64,000 bases of DNA, from positions 33,763,748-33,827,747 of the forward strand of contig NC_053392.1 of NCBI RefSeq assembly GCF_905171765.1. Reading direction: 5' to 3'. This DNA comes from Bufo bufo. Lineage: Eukaryota > Chordata > Amphibia > Anura > Bufonidae. Shown here one piece after another: positions 59,749 through 64,000 of the stretch. Below the pieces are notes generated by a model. The model had not been told where the DNA came from, did not search any database, and saw nothing but the letters and a program-made list of their open reading frames with translations. A program made the translations under genes and the position numbers. Numbering within the stretch: position 1 is the stretch's first letter; the number at the start of each line of letters is the position of its first letter.

Positions 59749-60606
59749 TTGATATGAGATCCTGGGGGAGCAATACAATGGTTTAAAAGATGCAGGACAT
59801 GTTGGAGCCTGTATCTCATGTGGTTTGTGCATGCCGAGGATGGGGCTCCTGTTTGGGCTAAAAGGCCTACAGGAGGAGATACTTGGATACTTCAAGGATT
59901 TGGTGCCCTTGGGTCGGTGAGTGCGGCCAAGGGTAATTTTGAAGTATAAGGAGAGATGATTAAGGAAGATACCGCTTGTTTGGGTTGCCCTACAGGATCC
60001 TTGTTACGGTACAGTGGCTCATAATGTTGAAGGATGTGTTAAAGTGCCTGTTGTTATTAATATTATTTTGTGTGTATAATAAAGTTGGCCATAATGGTCA
60101 TTTTACCAAGCAAGAAGGTGTCAGTGTGGTTATTGAGAAGCGAGTGGGTTTGGTGAGAATAGCCGGAGGAGAATTCTTCCATCCTAGTAAGTCAGCAGCA
60201 GGATGAATTCTGAAGTGTTTCGGGCAATATTATCTGCTCATATTCAGCCAAATGCTTCAGAACTCATTGGACGGCGCTTCACAGTGCAGAAGGACAATGA
60301 CCCAAAGCATACTGCAAAAGCAACCAAAGAGTTTTTTAAGGGAAAGAACTGGAATGTTCTGCAATGGCCAAGTCAATCACCGGACCTGAATCCGATTGAG
60401 CATGCATTTCACTTGCTGAAGACAAAGCTGAAGGGAAAATGCCCCAAGAACAAGCAGGAACTGAAGACAGTTGCAGTAGAGGCCTGGCAGAGCATCACCA
60501 GGGATGAAACCCAGCGTCTGGTGATGCCTATGGTTTCCAGACTTCAGGCTGTAATTGACTGCAAAGGATTTGCAACCAAGTATTAAAAAGTGAAAGTTTG
60601 ATTTGT

Positions 60607-61476
60607 GTAGGCAACGCAGTTGCTGTATTTGTATAAGGGGAGGCTTCTAACCTGCCTATATAGTCCGGAGGGGGGAGCGCTCCATCTCCACGGCAACCAG
60701 CGCCGGCGTTGTATTCCTGCGCATGCGCATCTTTCACTTCCGGGATCCCGGCGGCACACTGCACGGCGGTTCGGCGTCTCCTCCATCGCAGCGACAGGCA
60801 ATCGGCCACATTCACCCGACTCATAGAGGCATCCAGGGGGGTAAGTCCGGTGCGCTTGCACCTACGAAGCACGCCACATCCCGCATTTATTTCTCGGCTC
60901 GTCTGCCAGAGCGTCCCCACAAGCATAACAAGTGGGTGAATGTATACTGCGCACCGGTCTCTGCTAGCCACATTATTTAAGACAGCTATTTGACACAGGG
61001 GCGGCAGGGTCTCGGGTACTTAGATCAGCATGGGGGCCACATCAGCACACCCCCTCAAGTGGCATCTTCTATGTTACAGAATCATTGGTACGGACCCTAA
61101 ACTCAGAGGTTGTCACGTGATACCCACGTTTTTACCTGGATATTAGGGTTTGGGGATTAACTGACCCCTCCAAAGCATCATTTTCATCCATAGTTCAGTA
61201 CGGCACGTTCTAAACCAGTTTGTCATGTCACATTTAGGTCCAGTGTACGGTCCCCAGTTAAGTCGGACTATTTTCAGAGGCCACGTCCACCTTCACTTCA
61301 TCAAGGTTAAATACTACTACTTGGTTACCATTAGTCAATTCTCAAACGGTCACTTCTAAATGCTTTCTTTTATTTTTCAGCAGTAACTGGCATTTCAACA
61401 ATTCACTAGGTAAAAAATAAATAAATATATATATATATATATATATAGAGGGATAAAAATTGTTGGCAGTAGGAAC
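60607..61476. other. Unassigned sequence right of Tc1 copy 2
   Basis: GC-rich from 60640 to 60980, with an NRF1-type GCGCATGCGC near 60719, then unique sequence and a (TA)n tract at 61424..61446. Overlapping short frames on both strands (60583..60980) show no domain. It may be part of a retroelement end, unproven. Confidence 0.4.
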
Positions 61477-61624
61477 TAGGGGTGCACCGAAATTCCGGCA
61501 GCCGAAAATATCGGCCGAAAATGTACCTAATCCATTTCGGCCGATATTGTTACATATCGGCCGAAAATATGGGGTGTGGGATTTGTCACCCACCATCTGC
61601 GGGCGGGCGCCGGGCGGGCGGTTT

Positions 61625-61855
61625 ACTGCATCTTTATTTTACCTTACAATCGTGACGCTCCAGTACAACTCTGCAGGCAGAGCGGAGGGCGGCGTAACGT
61701 CACTTACTCACGTGACGCGCCTGCTCCGCCTCCTTCATTCATAAAGTGGGCGGAGCAGGTGCGTCACGTGAGTAAGTGACGTTACGCCGCCCTCCGCTCT
61801 GCCTGCAGAGTTGTTACTGGAGCGTCACGATTGTAAGGTAAAATAAAGATGCAGT
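61625..61855. repeat. 231-bp hairpin inside the hAT element
   Basis: The left arm starts ACTGCATCTTTATTTTACCT and the right arm ends AGGTAAAATAAAGATGCAGT. The arms, about 105 bp each, are nearly perfect and contain CTCACGTGACGC. The loop is about 20 bases near CTTCATTCATAAAG. Confidence 0.92.
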
Positions 61856-62003
61856 GAGTGATGCTGTGAGCGGCAGGGCCGGGGCTGTTATGGGTAGGGG
61901 GATCGGTCTATGGCACTGCTATGGGGAGGGGGGATCTGTGCACTGTTATGGGGAAAGGGATCTGTGCACTGTTATGGGGAAAGGGATCTGTGCACTGTTA
62001 TGC

Positions 62004-62788
62004 CCATAACAGTGCACATATCCCCCCCCCTCCATAACAGCGCCACCCACAGATCCCCCTCTCCATAACAGCGCCACCCACAGATCCCCCTCTCCATAAC
62101 AGCGCCACCAACAGATCCCCCTCTCCATAACAGCGCCACCCACAGATCCCCCTCTCCATAACAGCGCCACCCACAGATCCCCCTCTCCATAACAGCGCCA
62201 CCCACAGATCCCCCTCTCCATAACAGCGCCACCCACAGATCCCCCTCTCCATAACAGCGCCACCCACAGATCCCCCTCTCCATAACAGCGCCACCCACAG
62301 ATCCCCCTCTCCATAACAGCGCCACCCACAGATCCCCCTCTCCATAACAGCGCCACCCACAGATCCCCCTCTCCATAACAGTGCCACCCACAGATCCCCC
62401 TCTCCATAACAGCGCCACCAACAGATCCCCCTCTCCATAACAGCGCCACCCACAGATCCCCCTCTCCATAACAGCGCCACCCACAGATCCCCCTCTCCAT
62501 AACAGCGCCACCCACAGATCCCCCTCTCCATAACAGCGCCACCCACAGATCCCCCTCTCCATAACAGAGCCACCCACAGATCCCCCTCTCCATAACAGCG
62601 CCACCCACAGATCCCTCTCTCCATAACAGCGCCACCCACAGATCCCCCTCTCCATAACAGCGCCACCCACAGATCCCTCTCTCCATAACAGCGCCACCCA
62701 CAGATCCCCCCCTCCATAACAGAGCCACCCACAGATCCCTCTCTCCATAACAGCGCCACCCACAGATCCCCCTCTCCATAACAGCGCC
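62004..62788. repeat. 31-bp minisatellite inside the hAT element
   Basis: About 25 units of CTCCATAACAGCGCCACCCA + CAGATCCCCCT, very uniform. All three minus-strand frames stay open (SVGGAVMERGICGWRCYGEG repeats, up to 299 codons); these are not genes. Inverted single copies (ATCTGTGCACTGTTATGGGG) lie just to the left. Confidence 0.96.
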
Positions 62789-63039
62789 AATCATTAAAAA
62801 AAAAGTATTTTAAAAGTATTTGGGCAAAAAGGCAGTTTCGGTTTTCGGTCAAGGGCATCCTGAATTTTCGGTTTCGGTTTCGGACCAGAATTTTCATTTC
62901 GGTGCACCCCTAGTAGGAACCATGTGGCCGCCTGATAAAAAAATAATAATAAATCCTCCATTTTAATTAAACCTCTCATTGTTGTCCCAGTCCTGCCACA
63001 AACCATAGGCCAGTTATTCCTGCACGGTCAGTCTTCTCC

Positions 63040-63610
63040 TGGCTTCTGGTACCCAGGCACGCCACAAGTCTCAGTCTGTCACGTCTTCAGATTCGTCACG
63101 AGTCCACTCACGACCGCATGTACACATCTCCAGGCCGTCACGTTCAGTCTCGCTACGAGTCCTGGCACGGCCTCAGGCACCTTACCAGTCTGTCATGTCT
63201 TCAGACTCGCCATAAGTCCTGTCACGTTCCTCAGGCACCTTACTTAGTCTGTCACGTCCTCAGACTAGCCATAAGTCCTGTCACGTCCACAGGCTCGCCA
63301 TAAGTCCTGTCACGTTCCTCAGGCACCTTACTTAGTCTGTCACGTCCTCAGACTCGCCATAAGTCCTGTCACGTTCCTCAGGCACCTTACTTAGTCTGTC
63401 ACGTCCTCAGACTCGCCATAAGTCCTGTCACGTTCCTCAGGCACCTTACTTAGTCTGTCACGTCCTCAGACTCGCCATAAGTCCTGTCACGTTCCTCAGG
63501 CACCTTACTTAGTCTGTCACGTCCTCAGACTCGCTATAAATCCTGTCACAAACCTCAGGCACCTTACAAGTCTGTCACGTCCACAGACTCGCCACAATCC
63601 GGTCACGACA
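63040..63610. repeat. 59-bp minisatellite (CTGTCACGTCCTCAGACTCG)
   Basis: About nine units of CTGTCACGTCCTCAGACTCG, CCATAAGTCCTGTCACGTTC, CTCAGGCACCTTACTTAGT. The first and last units are diverged. Noncoding. Confidence 0.9.
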
Positions 63611-64000
63611 TCAGGCTCCCTTTCCGAGTTAGAGTGTGTATCGCCAGACGAGGGTCAACACCTCTCACGTCCAATTTTTACCATCAGTGGAGGGTAAATA
63701 GGTATTTTTTACTTCATATTCTGCGGCGGGACGCATCGTTCCTACGGGCAACACAGGAGGGTAGTCACTCAGGTAAACTCACTAATCTGTCATTGGTGGT
63801 CGGGGCGTCACAGGTAGTCAGCAGGTTCACTCCAGAGTTTATGCACGGTGCTGTCACCCAGGAGCAGGTCATCAGTGGCAGTCATAACATATTGTATCAT
63901 TATAGATGGACATGTCACAAGATATGGATGACCAGGGACCTGCATCATCCATCGCAAGCACGGATCTACGATCAGACAGAGATGGTACCCCATCCATGAG
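63611..64000. other. Unassigned sequence at the right edge
   Basis: A 121-codon plus frame (63634..63999) is open to the window end but shows no domain I recognise. It could be part of a retroelement or chance. Confidence 0.3.

Larger units (their letters stand above)
56155..60194 (+). mobile_element. Ngaro/DIRS-like tyrosine-recombinase retrotransposon, about 4.04 kb
   Basis: Inserted in the Tc1 transposase: left flank ...GCTGACAAA, right flank GCAGCAGGATG, with no target duplication and perhaps one T lost. Lack of a target duplication is usual for DIRS-order elements. Internal order: gag-like ORF, RT, RNase H, tyrosine recombinase, SGNH hydrolase-like ORF, AATAAA at 60078..60083. There is no DAM-like methyltransferase region, which argues for Ngaro rather than DIRS/PAT. 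I could not identify the split direct repeats by eye. Confidence 0.82.
55512..60586 (+). pseudogene. Tc1/mariner transposase (DD34E), frameshifted and interrupted
   Basis: ATG at 55512 (MRSKELSLS). A 1-base deletion lies in the helix-turn-helix codons (after LKK, about 55568), so the intact frame resumes near 55606. The catalytic domain keeps WTDET (first Asp), then is split after DDVTADK by an insertion of about 4.04 kb. It resumes at 60195 with SRMNSEVFRAIL and keeps KDNDPKHT and SPDLNPIE, giving DD34E. The stop codon ends at 60586. The two halves differ from copy 1 at few residues, so both copies come from one family. Confidence 0.92.
55152..60606 (+). mobile_element. Tc1-like transposon copy 2, split by a retrotransposon
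   Basis: The left end starts TACAGTCAGGCTTTTAAATA (55152). The element runs to 56154, is interrupted, and resumes at 60195, ending near 60606 after the transposase stop. No 3' inverted repeat is found, so the right end is truncated. It is the same family as copy 1. Confidence 0.88.
61477..62912. mobile_element. hAT-type nonautonomous element, 1436 bp, perfect 8-bp TSD
   Basis: Left end TAGGGGTGCACCGAAAT and inverted right end TAGGGGTGCACCGAAAT. Both are flanked by GTAGGAAC (61469..61476 and 62913..62920). An 8-bp duplication is diagnostic of hAT. The interior has no transposase; it holds GGCCGAAAATAT words, a 231-bp hairpin and a 31-bp array. The intact duplication suggests a fairly recent insertion. 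Confidence 0.9.

Noticed and set aside
61946..62897. Three overlapping minus ORFs of 272 to 299 codons (GGAVMERGICGWRCYGEG repeats)
   Set aside because: Translation of the 31-bp array inside the hAT element in all three frames.
63634..63999. 121-codon open frame at the right edge as a gene
   Set aside because: No recognisable domain, next to a minisatellite, and cut by the window; left as unassigned.

Overview
This is vertebrate nuclear DNA, most likely from an amphibian (probably a frog or toad). The evidence is two multi-exon vertebrate genes with GT-AG introns, a CpG-rich promoter, dense nonautonomous DNA transposons, Tc1, Ngaro-like and Penelope-like remnants, and an extreme load of minisatellites that fill more than half of the window. 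Nothing bacterial is present: no operons, no CRISPR. The species call is inference from repeat style, not from a search.

Genes. (1) rab10: exon 1 on the minus strand (3188..3314), with its CpG-rich promoter at 3315..3622. The rest of the gene lies off the left edge, so 1..3187 is the start of rab10 intron 1 and holds two minisatellites and a Harbinger-type MITE. (2) An adhesion GPCR of the ADGRF type on the minus strand, probably adgrf3 because in human RAB10 and ADGRF3 both lie in 2p23.3. I rebuilt eight exons whose splice phases all match: fibronectin type II module (35295..35459), second Cys module (35013..35171), mucin-like Ser/Thr exon (34386..34805), start of GAIN (31843..31904), GAIN (27816..27986), one large exon with rest of GAIN, GPS and TM1 to TM7 (25168..26529), end of TM7 (24272..24313) and helix 8 (23030..23083). 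A signal-peptide exon at 54126..54224 is probably exon 1, but its phase (0) does not fit the FN2 exon (phase 1), so at least one linking exon is missing. The last coding exon is unresolved.

Layout. 1..3180: rab10 intron 1. 3862..15898: a 12-kb 31-bp minisatellite upstream of the rab10 promoter. 16495..19998: a 26-bp array whose reverse strand is open in all three frames and yields huge false ORFs. 20000..54300: the receptor gene, whose introns hold eight or more arrays (62, 30, 39, about 185 and 35/40 bp units, among others), TTAA-flanked MITEs, a Penelope-like RT relic with a hammerhead-ribozyme-like motif, a run of six hairpins, and a dead Tc1 copy. 55152..60606: a second Tc1 copy split by a 4-kb Ngaro-like tyrosine-recombinase retrotransposon with an SGNH-hydrolase-like domain. 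61477..62912: a hAT-type nonautonomous element with a perfect 8-bp target duplication. 63000..64000: a 59-bp array and unassigned sequence.

Most long ORFs in the window are translations of tandem repeats and are not genes. The strongest leads are the FN2 plus mucin ectodomain on an ADGRF receptor, the CTCF-like 39-bp array in its intron, the minimal hammerhead motif, and the nested Ngaro-in-Tc1 insertion.
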